Shown: in pieces, positions 6,841-13,991 of the stretch
Layout of the letters: each line of letters starts with the position of its first letter
Position numbering within the stretch: the stretch's first letter is position 1
Assembly (NCBI GenBank): GCA_044349155.1
Contig: JBIKRQ010000098.1
Span: 1-18,411 of the forward strand
From: VGSZ01 sp044349155
GTDB taxonomy: Bacteria; Myxococcota; UBA727; VGSZ01
Direction: 5' to 3'
Length of the DNA: 18,411 nt
Translations under genes and position numbers: made by a program
Notes under the pieces: model-generated
Databases searched by the model: none
Seen by the model: only the letters and a program-made list of their open reading frames with translations
Told to the model about the DNA's origin: nothing

Positions 6841-6860
6841 GGCGGGGAAACTTCCCCGCC
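6841..6860 (-). terminator. Perfect 9-bp-stem hairpin after the caspase operon's first lipoprotein
   Basis: GGCGGGGAA and TTCCCCGCC form a perfect inverted repeat separated by two bases. It lies 44-63 bases past the stop at 6904 on the minus strand. With the neighbouring hairpin it probably marks partial termination or mRNA processing between the tightly overlapped genes and the distal lipoprotein genes. There is no T-run, so intrinsic termination is not certain. Confidence 0.5.
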
Positions 6861-6903
6861 GAGCCAATTGAGCCTCGAAGTGAACCCGCGCGCGTGTCGG
6901 CGC

Positions 6904-7503
6904 TCAGCGCAAAAGCGTCGCCTCGCCGGAGTTGATCGTGCAAGGGATGGTGCTCGCGCTCGCGCTGAAGGTGCCAGCAACGGTCCCGCGCGCCGTGTCT
7001 TGATCGACAGCATCAGCCGTGATCGTGACATCGCACGTGGGGAAGCTTGCTTCCTCGTCGTTGGGCGTGAGCAACGGGAAGCACCCCGACAACAGCAGGC
7101 GACGCGCCGAACCGGTGCCATCAAGGTCGTAGACGATGTCGATGTCGGCGCTCAAGGCCGCGTTGCTTCCCGTGATCGTCACCACGCGAGTGGCCGTTGT
7201 GTCGCCTGTCTGCACCTCGCCACCTGGCAGCGTGCACGACACATTGGTGGCGAGGGTGACAGACCACGTCCCCGTCCATTGCATGGGCAGTTCTCCTTCT
7301 CCTTCTCCCTCTCCTTCTCCTTCGCCCTCAGCAGCTTCTCCTTCTCCTTCTCCTTCTCCTTCGCCTTCAGCAAGCACGCAGCGGTTGGCGCTGTTGCAGG
7401 TCTGCTGGTCAGGGCATCGCCCGTCGTCGCACAGGTAGTTGCCGTCGACGACGACACAACTGCTGGCCACCAGCAGCGCACACACAACAGCGACGCGATT
7501 CAT
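6904..7503 (-). CDS. Gly-Glu-spacer lipoprotein, translationally coupled to the caspase gene
   Basis: A 199-residue protein: a signal peptide ending VASSC (lipid-anchored Cys16), a small Cys knot (CDDGRCPDQQTCNSANRC, residues 25-42), and two Gly-Glu blocks split by Ala-Ala (about 46-71). A beta-rich domain from about 77 (WTGTW, VTITGSNAAL, GTGSARRLLLSGCFPL, ending CTINSGEATLLR) follows. Its ATG overlaps the caspase stop codon in an ATGA (7500-7503), and GGAG lies seven bases before the start, so both proteins are probably made together. The C-terminal domain is paralogous to that of the next gene downstream (6059-6661), which lacks the Cys knot. It may be a surface partner, substrate or inhibitor of the caspase; nothing in the sequence decides between these. 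Confidence 0.8.
   Translation of the reverse strand: MNRVAVVCALLVASSCVVVDGNYLCDDGRCPDQQTCNSANRCVLAEGEGEGEGEGEAAEGEGEGEGEGEGELPMQWTGTWSVTLATNVSCTLPGGEVQTGDTTATRVVTITGSNAALSADIDIVYDLDGTGSARRLLLSGCFPLLTPNDEEASFPTCDVTITADAVDQDTARGTVAGTFSASASTIPCTINSGEATLLR
7291..7368. repeat. Hexanucleotide tract in two blocks (Gly-Glu)
   Basis: Tandem TTCTCC/CTCTCC/TTCGCC hexamers in two blocks, split by codons for Glu-Ala-Ala, encode the lipoprotein's acidic spacer. Confidence 0.9.
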
Positions 7504-8987
7504 GGAGCTTCTCCGTTTGGCCACGACCACACCGCCGCAGCGGTGGCCACGCCCGACGCCGCCAGCAGACCAATGCTGACGGCCGTTGCGATGTTGATGC
7601 GGTTGGCGATGTCTTGCGCGGCAAAGGCCGTGAGGTTGCCAGCACCGTCGTTCAACGCGGCAAACTCGTGCACGGCATACGCACCCGACACGACGGCTCC
7701 CACACCAAAGACGGCCGCTCCCGATACGATCGCCGTCGAGACCACCGGGAAGGGTGTCGACGTTGATGCGGTACTGCTCGTGCTTGCCAACCGCTCCAGC
7801 TGCGAGGCGTACCCGGCGACGTAGCCGCGACCAAACGGCACCGCGTACAACCCGCGCTGCAGGGCTTCGTCGAGAGAGCCGCGGCTGTCGAGCGCGTCAC
7901 AGCTGCGCACCAACTGCCAGCCGCGTTCGTCGCGCACCAGCGTCTGCTCCACACCGTCGAGGCGCACGATGAATGGCGCTGCCCCCGCAAGACGCAGATC
8001 GAGGCGTTGCTCGTTGCTCTTGTTGAGATCCACGCGCACATCGCCGCGCGCATCAAGCACACTCACGCGGCCTGTGGTGGACTGCGGCACCGTGAAGTTC
8101 ACGTGATGGGTGGCGAGGCTCGCGACGTCGTCACTCAGCTGCCACAGCGGCCGCGTCAACAGCGCTCGCGGTGGCGAGACCGACACATCGACCCGTGCGC
8201 GTTGATCGCGCACGCCGGCGTTGGCGGCATCGACGAAGGCGCCCACTTCGGCGTAGGTGAGCTCGCTGTTGTTGTCGACGTCGGCGGCACCCGCCAGCGC
8301 GCTCAACAGCTGATGGCTGAACACACCACCGCGCAGCCGCGACCATTCATGGGTGGCTTGATCGCGGCTGGTGGCCAGCAGCGCGCCGGTGTTCGCGTGA
8401 CGTTCGAGATCGGCGGACTGCAGAAAGCCGCGCACCGCCGCACTCGCGCTGCCACGGTGCAACAGCAGGTAGGCGCTGCACGCGTCGACGACGATGTGGT
8501 TGAAGCGGGCCGGCGATGGCCCCACCACTTCGGCGAACATCTCTGTTCGCGTCAGCCGCGCATCGGCCAACGACACATAGCCTTCGCCCTGCTGCGACAC
8601 CCCACCATGGCCGGCAAACACGAAGATGAAGTCGGCATCATCGCCAGCGCGACGGTCGGCTTCGATCTGCGCAAACGTCGTCGACAGCGCGGCGGAGAGT
8701 GCCTTGCGTGTTGGCGCGACGGCGCGCGCGGCCAGGTCGGGAAACGCACGTTGCAATTCGGGATCGAGCACCGTGAGCAACTGCAACGAGGCCGCTTGCG
8801 GGGCGAGCACCTCGGCGTAGCGGACGGCATCGTCGTCGGCGAACGACAGCGCCGGCGTGCCGGCATCCATGCTGGTGTTCACGCCCACCACCACGACGTG
8901 GCGCAGCGTGCGTGCCGGTGCCGCGGTGGCCAGCAACAAGACACCGGCGCACAGCACGGCCTGCAATGAACTCAAGGAGCACCCCAT
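7500..8987 (-). CDS. Exported caspase-like (peptidase C14) protein with C-terminal membrane segments
   Basis: A 495-residue protein. It has a signal peptide (about 1-26, LLLATAAPA then R). A caspase p20-type fold follows: HVVVVGVN at 30-37, FADDDAVRYAEVL, FIFVFAGHGG with catalytic His127, and HIVVDACSAYL with catalytic Cys170, then GGVFSHQLLSAL. Residues 236-247 (DVDNNSELTYAE) fit a 12-residue EF-hand loop, with D, D, N, E and a final E at positions 1, 3, 5, 7 and 12; Ca2+-dependence is known for metacaspases but only inferred here. A beta-rich middle part (about 295-390) follows, and two hydrophobic helices (about 418-437 and 464-488) may anchor the C-terminus. The ATG at 8987 overlaps the anti-sigma gene by 16 bases; a GTG at 9005 is the alternative. 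Its 3' end overlaps the lipoprotein gene by four bases. Proteolytic specificity and targets unknown. Confidence 0.83.
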   Translation of the reverse strand: MGCSLSSLQAVLCAGVLLLATAAPARTLRHVVVVGVNTSMDAGTPALSFADDDAVRYAEVLAPQAASLQLLTVLDPELQRAFPDLAARAVAPTRKALSAALSTTFAQIEADRRAGDDADFIFVFAGHGGVSQQGEGYVSLADARLTRTEMFAEVVGPSPARFNHIVVDACSAYLLLHRGSASAAVRGFLQSADLERHANTGALLATSRDQATHEWSRLRGGVFSHQLLSALAGAADVDNNSELTYAEVGAFVDAANAGVRDQRARVDVSVSPPRALLTRPLWQLSDDVASLATHHVNFTVPQSTTGRVSVLDARGDVRVDLNKSNEQRLDLRLAGAAPFIVRLDGVEQTLVRDERGWQLVRSCDALDSRGSLDEALQRGLYAVPFGRGYVAGYASQLERLASTSSTASTSTPFPVVSTAIVSGAAVFGVGAVVSGAYAVHEFAALNDGAGNLTAFAAQDIANRINIATAVSIGLLAASGVATAAAVWSWPNGEAP

Positions 8988-9697
8988 GGCACATCGATGT
9001 GCCACACCTCGAGCCCCGACGCTCCTGACGTGTACCGCGACGCTGTGGCGCGATCGCAGCGGTCACAGGCGACCACGGTCAGGCGCGGCGGGTCGGTGCC
9101 CTGGCGTGTCCAACTGTCGTCGAGGACGGCTTCGCGGTTGGCCTCGAGGCGTTGCCCTGCAGGTGCTGGTGTGGCGGTGAGCCCGCGACCAAACACATGC
9201 ACCACGGCGGCGTGCGCGAGCTGTACCCGCAGCACCACTTCGTCGGCGTTCGCGCACGGTGTGGTGCTGGTGGCGGGGTGGACGCGCTCGCCGTCGACGC
9301 ACAACGCCGAAGCCGGCACGTCGACACGATCGGTGCCACGCACCACAAACGCATCGGGCTCGACCGGCCGCAGCCACCACAGCAGCACCGACGCGGCCAT
9401 CGCTGCAGGCACGAGCACGGGCCAGCCGCGCTTGCACCACGCCACAATGCGCGCGGTGAACGACGGCGCTGCAGGACTCGCCACCAGGGCCTCGGCGGGG
9501 ACGACGGCAGCCAGCACGCGTTGCAAGATCGCGTCGCGCTCGGGGGCCGACAGCACCTGGGTATTGCCACCGAGCAGTCGCTCGGCGCGCACCAGGGCAT
9601 CGACGGCCTCACGGCACGAGGCGCAGCTGGCGAGGTGCGCGCGATCGGTGACGCGGCTGCTGTCGGCGACGAAGCGCGCCACATCGATGTGCTTCAC
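8972..9697 (-). CDS. Transmembrane anti-sigma factor with zinc-binding (ZAS-like) N-terminus
   Basis: A 241-residue protein. The cytoplasmic N-terminus carries the H-x3-C-x2-C core of zinc-associated anti-sigma domains (His21, Cys25, Cys28 in HLASCASC). One membrane helix lies at about 92-110 (WPVLVPAAMAASVLLWWL), leaving about 130 extracytoplasmic residues rich in beta-type sequence with four Cys. Family members hold an ECF sigma factor inactive until an envelope signal arrives. The GTG start at 9697 is well supported: it overlaps the sigma factor's stop codon (GTGA) and AGGAG precedes it by five bases. The 3' end overlaps the caspase start. The outer domain resembles no sensor I recognise. 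Confidence 0.85.
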   Translation of the reverse strand: MKHIDVARFVADSSRVTDRAHLASCASCREAVDALVRAERLLGGNTQVLSAPERDAILQRVLAAVVPAEALVASPAAPSFTARIVAWCKRGWPVLVPAAMAASVLLWWLRPVEPDAFVVRGTDRVDVPASALCVDGERVHPATSTTPCANADEVVLRVQLAHAAVVHVFGRGLTATPAPAGQRLEANREAVLDDSWTRQGTDPPRLTVVACDRCDRATASRYTSGASGLEVWHIDVPWGAP

Positions 9698-10377
9698 AAC
9701 CACTCCTGCAGGGCCCACAACCACGCCGAACTCAATGCCGCCAGCAGCGCCTGCAACGGACGACCGTGGCTGGCGTCGACGTAGCCGGCCTGGCCCAACT
9801 TCTTCAGCAGCCGTTGCCGCACCCGCTGCTCCAACGTGCGCACATGGCTGCGGCCCACGCCGAGACGCTTCGCGGTTTCGATCTGGGTGAGGCCCTGGGC
9901 GTAGCGCACGGCGACAAAGCGCTGCTCCAACACCGGCAACAGGTGCTCAAACGACAACACGATGTCTCTGAGTGCTGCGTCGTTGGGGGGCGCTTCGGTG
10001 TCGTTGTCGTTGGCAGCGGCGGGCAGGTGGGCGTCGTCGATGGGCTCAGCGGCCATGCGTTTGCTCTTGCGCAAGTGGTCGATGACGACGTTCTTTGTGA
10101 TGCCGCGCAGGTAGGCACCAAACGGCGTGGTGCCGTCGTAGTTGGTCCGTGCGCTCGTCGACAGCGCCCGCACAAACGCCTCTTGCACCAGGTCTTGTTG
10201 GTCGCTGGTGTTGCGCACGCCGGCGAAGCGCAGCGCTTCGTTGCCCGACGTGAACGAGAACCCATCGCGCACCATCCGCGCCACCTCGTCGACATGGTCG
10301 CGGTACACGCGCGTGAGCATCGCGCTCTCGCCACGGCGAAAGGCACCCAACGCGTCGGGGTCCCACAACTCAGACAT
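9694..10377 (-). CDS. ECF-type RNA polymerase sigma factor
   Basis: A 227-residue protein with sigma-70 region 2 (about 20-108; core DQQDLVQEAFVRAL, then PFGAYLRGITKNVVIDHLRKSKR) and region 4 (about 142-195; QIETAKRLGVGRSHVRTLEQRVRQRL, a helix-turn-helix for the -35 element). Region 3 is lacking, as in ECF factors. About 30 residues beyond region 4 (GYVDASHGRPLQALLAALSSAWLWALQEWL) are more than usual and quite hydrophobic. The ATG at 10377 is used; no strong ribosome site precedes it. The gene overlaps the anti-sigma gene by four bases and heads the caspase/lipoprotein series, so it most likely drives that series and its own promoter, as is usual for ECF/anti-sigma pairs. The 94-bp gap before it (10378-10471) holds an A/T-richer stretch but no promoter I can name. 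Confidence 0.9.
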   Translation of the reverse strand: MSELWDPDALGAFRRGESAMLTRVYRDHVDEVARMVRDGFSFTSGNEALRFAGVRNTSDQQDLVQEAFVRALSTSARTNYDGTTPFGAYLRGITKNVVIDHLRKSKRMAAEPIDDAHLPAAANDNDTEAPPNDAALRDIVLSFEHLLPVLEQRFVAVRYAQGLTQIETAKRLGVGRSHVRTLEQRVRQRLLKKLGQAGYVDASHGRPLQALLAALSSAWLWALQEWL

Positions 10378-10471
10378 CAACGTGTGCTACGGCGCGCTTT
10401 CTGGCGTGGTGAAAAATCGATGCAAGCGATTGAACTCGCTCTTCTTTTCAGATTGGCCACACGCAAGCGAC

Positions 10472-11476
10472 TTACGTCACCGTCAAGGCGAGCTTGCCGC
10501 GCACGCCGCCGTCGAGCAGCGTGCGCATCGCCAGCTGCACTTCGTCGAGGGCGAAGGTGCGGTCCAACGGCGGTCGCACCACACCGTCGTCGACGAGCTG
10601 GGCCAACGCCGTCAGATCGGCGCCGCTTTGGTGGGGCATCAGCAGTACGCAGCGCTGTGGGCGATGAAACATCGATGTGATCATGCCCATGAGCTGCCGA
10701 CCCATGCCGCTGATGTTGCCCGCGTCTTCGCCACCGATGAACACGATGGCGCCCGTGGGTGTGAGGGCGGCGCGCATCTGCGACACCTTCGTGTTGCCGG
10801 CGATGTCGAACACCACGTCGTACGGGCCACCACTGGTGACGCTGTCGCGCGCGCGATCGAGCACGTGTGTTGCGCCCAGCTCGCGAACGAACGCCGCTTT
10901 GCTGGCACTGCACACAGCGGTGACCTCGGCGCCAGCGTGCTTCGCCAACTGCACCAACCACGCGCCAACACCACCTGATGCACCAAGCACCAACACGCGT
11001 TGACCGGCCGACAGCTGCGCCAGCCGTACCGCTTGAAACGCCGTGAGCCCCGACACCGGCATGATCGCCGCTTCGGCCCACGACGCGCGCTGCGGCTTCT
11101 TCGCCAGCTTCTTCACGTCGACACAGGCATAGCCCGCGAAGCTGCCGCGACCGATACCGCACACCGCGTCGCCCACCTGCACGCCCACCACAGAAGCGCC
11201 CAGCGCGACCACCACACCGGCCACATCGAGTCCCGGCACCACCTGCTTCGGCGCGCGCAGCCCCATCGCCAGACGCACCAGATAGGGCGTGCCGGTGGTC
11301 AGATGCCACGTGCCGCGATCGAGGCCCGCGGCGTGCACCTGCACCAGCACCTCGCCAGCGCGCGGCTGTGGCACCGCCTGCGTGCCGGGCACGAGCACCT
11401 CGACGCCGCCCCAGGCGCGCTGCACGATCGCGGGCATCGACGACGGGAGGGCAAGCGAAGTGGGCTGGTCGGACAT
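10472..11476 (-). CDS. MDR-family NAD(P)H:quinone oxidoreductase-like enzyme
   Basis: A 334-residue zinc-independent medium-chain dehydrogenase/reductase. Seen: a GroES-like N-terminal part (GEVLVQVHAAGLDRGTWH), the PGLDVAGVV motif (81-89), SGLTAFQAV (142-150) and the cofactor loop LGASGGVGAWLVQLAK (164-179), followed by the LGATHVLD motif. It lacks the Cys/His ligands of zinc alcohol dehydrogenases. Such enzymes reduce quinones, enones or similar electrophiles with NAD(P)H in the cytosol. AGGAG lies nine bases before the ATG. It is divergent from a TetR regulator, with two palindromic operators between them, so it is most likely the repressed target. It runs in the same direction as the sigma gene 94 bp downstream. 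Confidence 0.88.
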   Translation of the reverse strand: MSDQPTSLALPSSMPAIVQRAWGGVEVLVPGTQAVPQPRAGEVLVQVHAAGLDRGTWHLTTGTPYLVRLAMGLRAPKQVVPGLDVAGVVVALGASVVGVQVGDAVCGIGRGSFAGYACVDVKKLAKKPQRASWAEAAIMPVSGLTAFQAVRLAQLSAGQRVLVLGASGGVGAWLVQLAKHAGAEVTAVCSASKAAFVRELGATHVLDRARDSVTSGGPYDVVFDIAGNTKVSQMRAALTPTGAIVFIGGEDAGNISGMGRQLMGMITSMFHRPQRCVLLMPHQSGADLTALAQLVDDGVVRPPLDRTFALDEVQLAMRTLLDGGVRGKLALTVT

Positions 11477-11502
11477 CGGGGTGTGCTCCTGGATGAATCG
11501 TA

Positions 11503-11515
11503 CTTACGGCGTAAG
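11503..11515. promoter_or_regulatory. Putative TetR operator 1 (CTTAC-GGC-GTAAG)
   Basis: A perfect 5-bp inverted repeat with a three-base centre, in the gap between the divergent MDR and TetR genes. It has the same arms as the site at 11536-11548; the centres are 33 bp apart, about three helical turns. It lies 27-39 bases upstream of the MDR start codon. Confidence 0.75.
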
Positions 11516-11535
11516 CCAGACGCAAGCAACATGTG

Positions 11536-11548
11536 CTTACGATGTAAG
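11536..11548. promoter_or_regulatory. Putative TetR operator 2 (CTTAC-GAT-GTAAG)
   Basis: Second copy of the same perfect palindrome. On the minus strand it lies directly after a TTGACG (11555-11550), a good -35 box for the MDR gene, so a bound repressor would cover the promoter spacer. No clear -10 box was found. Confidence 0.75.
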
Positions 11549-11587
11549 TCGTCAAGGCTTGCGCTGCAGATCACGCTGTGCGAGCCC

Positions 11588-12310
11588 ATGACTGTGCCTG
11601 CGAAGAAGAAGTCGAAGTCGCCTGTGAAGAAGAAGCGAACGCGCGAACCGCTCAGCCGCGCGCGCGCGCTCGAGGTCGCCGTGGTGCTGGCCGATGCTGA
11701 AGGCATCGATGCCGTGAGCATGCGCACGGTGGCGGCCGCCCTCGGTGTCGAGGCGATGTCGCTGTACCACCACGTCGCCAACAAGGCCGACCTGCTCGAC
11801 GGCATGGTCGACGTGGTCTTCGCCGAGCTGCCCGTGCCGGTGCTCGTGACCGACTGGCAAGCAGCGATGCGTCTGCGTGCACAGCAGGTGCGCGCCATGC
11901 TGCATCGACACCGCTGGGCGCTTGGGCTGATGGGGTCGCGGGCCACGCCGGGCCTCGCCACGTTGCGCCATCACGACGCTGTGCTCGGCTGTTTGCGCGC
12001 GGCAGGATTCTCGATCCCGCTCACGGCCCACGCCTACAGCGCCCTCGACGCGTACATCTTCGGCTTCGTCCTGGTCGAGCTGCAGTTGCCGTTCGACAGC
12101 GGGCAGGGCGAGGTCGTCGACGAGTCGCAGGCCCACGCGGTGATCGCCGCCATGCAGCTGCACGCGATGCCGCACCTGAGCGAACTCGCGCGCGAACACG
12201 TCACCCAGCCGGGCTACCGCTACGCCGACGAATTCGGCTTCGGCCTCGAGCTGGTCATCGATGGCCTTGAGCGCACCCATCTCACCGAGCGGGCTCGCAC
12301 CGGCTGCTGA
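11588..12310 (+). CDS. TetR-family regulator with TetR_C_1-type ligand domain
   Basis: A 240-residue protein. A Lys-rich tail (residues 6-18) precedes a TetR-type helix-turn-helix (about 27-70; SMRTVAAALGVEAMSLYHHV). The C-terminal part WALGLMGSRATPG, then LRAAGFS, AYSALDAYIFGFVLVE, matches the PF02909-type domain of classical TetR relatives. It probably represses the divergent MDR gene and itself through the two palindromes, and is released by a small hydrophobic ligand. The ATG at 11588 starts just before the basic tail; a good ribosome site is not seen. The open frame extends upstream, but that part runs through the operator region and the MDR gene. The following lipoprotein gene starts 69 bp downstream on the same strand. 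Confidence 0.88.
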   Translation: MTVPAKKKSKSPVKKKRTREPLSRARALEVAVVLADAEGIDAVSMRTVAAALGVEAMSLYHHVANKADLLDGMVDVVFAELPVPVLVTDWQAAMRLRAQQVRAMLHRHRWALGLMGSRATPGLATLRHHDAVLGCLRAAGFSIPLTAHAYSALDAYIFGFVLVELQLPFDSGQGEVVDESQAHAVIAAMQLHAMPHLSELAREHVTQPGYRYADEFGFGLELVIDGLERTHLTERARTGC

Positions 12311-12379
12311 ATGCGTTGCGTCGTCGGGCCGCACAGATCGCTGCTTGTGGTTGACGCCTTCGTCTGGTCCAGTGCGCGC

Positions 12380-13882
12380 ATGCGTATCTTCATTGCTGCT
12401 GTGTCGATGTTGGTTCTGGGTGCTGTGGGGGCGTGCGACGCGCCTGCCGAAGGCGAGGGCGAAGGTGAGGGCGAAGGCGAAGGCGAAGGTGAGGGCGAAG
12501 GTGAAGGCGAAGGCGAGGGCGAAGTCGTCGACGGCGCCACCCAGGTGACCAACACGTTGTGCGCGCCGCTCGCCGAGGCGATGTGCGCGGGCTACGAAAG
12601 TTGCGCGTGTTCCCTTGAAGGGCGTGCGTTCACCGCGGAAAGCTGCGTCGTCGACCGCACCACGTCGTGTACGACGGGGAATGCCGAGCTCGCCGCACTG
12701 CTCGATGCGCAGTTCATCACGCTGACCACCGCGAACATCACCGCCTGCCTCGAAGGCATCGCCGCGCTGGCCACAACGTGCACGATCGTCGACGAAGAAC
12801 ACCTGCCGCGCGTGTGCGCTCAACTCTTCGCCGTGAGCGTCGATGTCGGCGAGGCGTGCCCGCAGCCGGGCCTTGGCTGTGCCAACGGGACCGGCATCTG
12901 CACCGACGACGGCTGCGTGGCATTGCCCGGCGAAGGCGAGGCTTGCGACAAGAACTGCGCGTCGGGTCTCGTGTGCAGCATCGACAGCGGCGTGTGTCAG
13001 ACGTCCCTCGCTGACGGCGACAGCTGTAACCCCGGCGATCTGTGTCCCGAGGCGTGCATCGACGGCGTCTGCCGCGCGCGTCTGACGCTTGGCACGGAAT
13101 GCAGCCGCACCGAAGACTGCGTGGTTGGCCTTGTGTGCGAAGGCACCTGCGATGCGGCCCCGGCGCGCGGCGATCGATGCGGCGGCCCCACGTGCGCCAA
13201 CGGCGATGCCTGCGTCCGCGAATACGACGAGCGTTCCTGCGAAGCCCCGCTGCGCGATGGCAGCACGTGCCTCAACGATCAGGAATGCGCCTCGGGCACC
13301 TGCGACAGCGCGCTGTGCATCACGTTGCCCGCCGCTGGCGAAGCGTGCGTGAACGGCCGCTGTGCCGACGGCGATTTCTGCATCACCGACGGCGAGAACG
13401 TCGGCACCTGCGCTGTTCCGCCCGGCGAGAACGAGCCCTGCTTCATCGGCTCCGCAGGCTGTGCTGAAGGCCTCGGCTGCAACGTCGACAACATCTGCGT
13501 GGCTGGCCCCGAGGTGGGCGAAGCGTGCTTGATCCCCAACAACCTGTGCGCCGAAGGCCTTGCCTGCGACTTCACCGCCGAGGGCAGCATCTGCGCTGAA
13601 CGTCGTGGTCAGGGCGAAGCCTGCCAAAGCAACGTGTGCGAAGCGGGCCTCTTCTGCGACTTCTCGACCACCACGTGCGAGCCCGTGCGCGCCGTGGGCA
13701 CCGACTGCGCCGATGGTGGTGGCTGCGCCGACGGTGACGAGTGCGGCGACCTGCTCGGTGGCAACCGCTGCCACGACCTTCCCGCGACCGACGGCGCGCC
13801 CTGCAGCGAGGCGTGTGGAAACGACCTTGCCTGCCTTGGCCTCGGCGGCGTGTGCGCACCGGGCTTCTGCGGCAGCACCTGA
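12380..13882 (+). CDS. Large Cys-rich Gly-Glu-spacer lipoprotein
   Basis: A 500-residue protein with a short signal peptide ending AVGAC (lipid-anchored Cys19). Then comes an uninterrupted Glu-(Gly-Glu)12 spacer (about 24-48) and a Cys-containing helical domain (about 55-155; LCAPLAEAMCAGYESCAC...). About 340 residues of repeated modules follow, of the form G-x-x-C, C-x-x-G-x-x-C, C (for example GEACPQPGLGC, GDSCNPGDLC, GEACVNGRCADGDFC, GEACLIPNNLCAEGLAC). Disulfide-rich repeats like these are typical of myxobacterial surface proteins. The start at 12380 gives a standard signal peptide; a start at 12311, right after the TetR stop, would add 23 residues. Neither has a clear ribosome site. A strong terminator follows. 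It resembles the lipoprotein at 5039-5917 in plan. Function unknown. Confidence 0.8.
   Translation: MRIFIAAVSMLVLGAVGACDAPAEGEGEGEGEGEGEGEGEGEGEGEGEVVDGATQVTNTLCAPLAEAMCAGYESCACSLEGRAFTAESCVVDRTTSCTTGNAELAALLDAQFITLTTANITACLEGIAALATTCTIVDEEHLPRVCAQLFAVSVDVGEACPQPGLGCANGTGICTDDGCVALPGEGEACDKNCASGLVCSIDSGVCQTSLADGDSCNPGDLCPEACIDGVCRARLTLGTECSRTEDCVVGLVCEGTCDAAPARGDRCGGPTCANGDACVREYDERSCEAPLRDGSTCLNDQECASGTCDSALCITLPAAGEACVNGRCADGDFCITDGENVGTCAVPPGENEPCFIGSAGCAEGLGCNVDNICVAGPEVGEACLIPNNLCAEGLACDFTAEGSICAERRGQGEACQSNVCEAGLFCDFSTTTCEPVRAVGTDCADGGGCADGDECGDLLGGNRCHDLPATDGAPCSEACGNDLACLGLGGVCAPGFCGST
12449..12523. repeat. Hexanucleotide tract encoding Glu-(Gly-Glu)12
   Basis: Tandem GAAGGC/GAGGGC/GAAGGT units over 75 bases on the coding strand of the large lipoprotein. 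Confidence 0.95.
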
Positions 13883-13906
13883 GCGGTCGCGCACCTTGAA
13901 GCACTT

Positions 13907-13937
13907 GCGGGCACCGAGTTGGTGCCCGCTTCTTTTT
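13907..13937 (+). terminator. Rho-independent terminator
   Basis: GCGGGCACC (13907-13915), loop GAGTT, GGTGCCCGC (13921-13929), then TTCTTTTT. A perfect 9-bp stem with a T-run, 25 bases past the stop of the large lipoprotein gene. Confidence 0.93.
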
Positions 13938-13991
13938 GGGATGCGAAAAACAACGTCTTTTCAGGGGGTGTATGCGGTCATGGGCGTAGAG

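Noticed and set aside
4209..13882. C-terminal MYXO-CTERM-type sorting signals on the secreted proteins
   Set aside because: None of the Gly-Glu proteins ends with a hydrophobic helix and Arg cluster; anchoring, if any, is through the N-terminal Cys.
11552..13894. Very long open frame (about 780 residues) on the minus strand opposite the TetR and large lipoprotein genes
   Set aside because: It is the antisense shadow of two well-supported genes in high-GC DNA; its product is Ala/Gly/Val-rich with no domain, and it lacks a sensible start.
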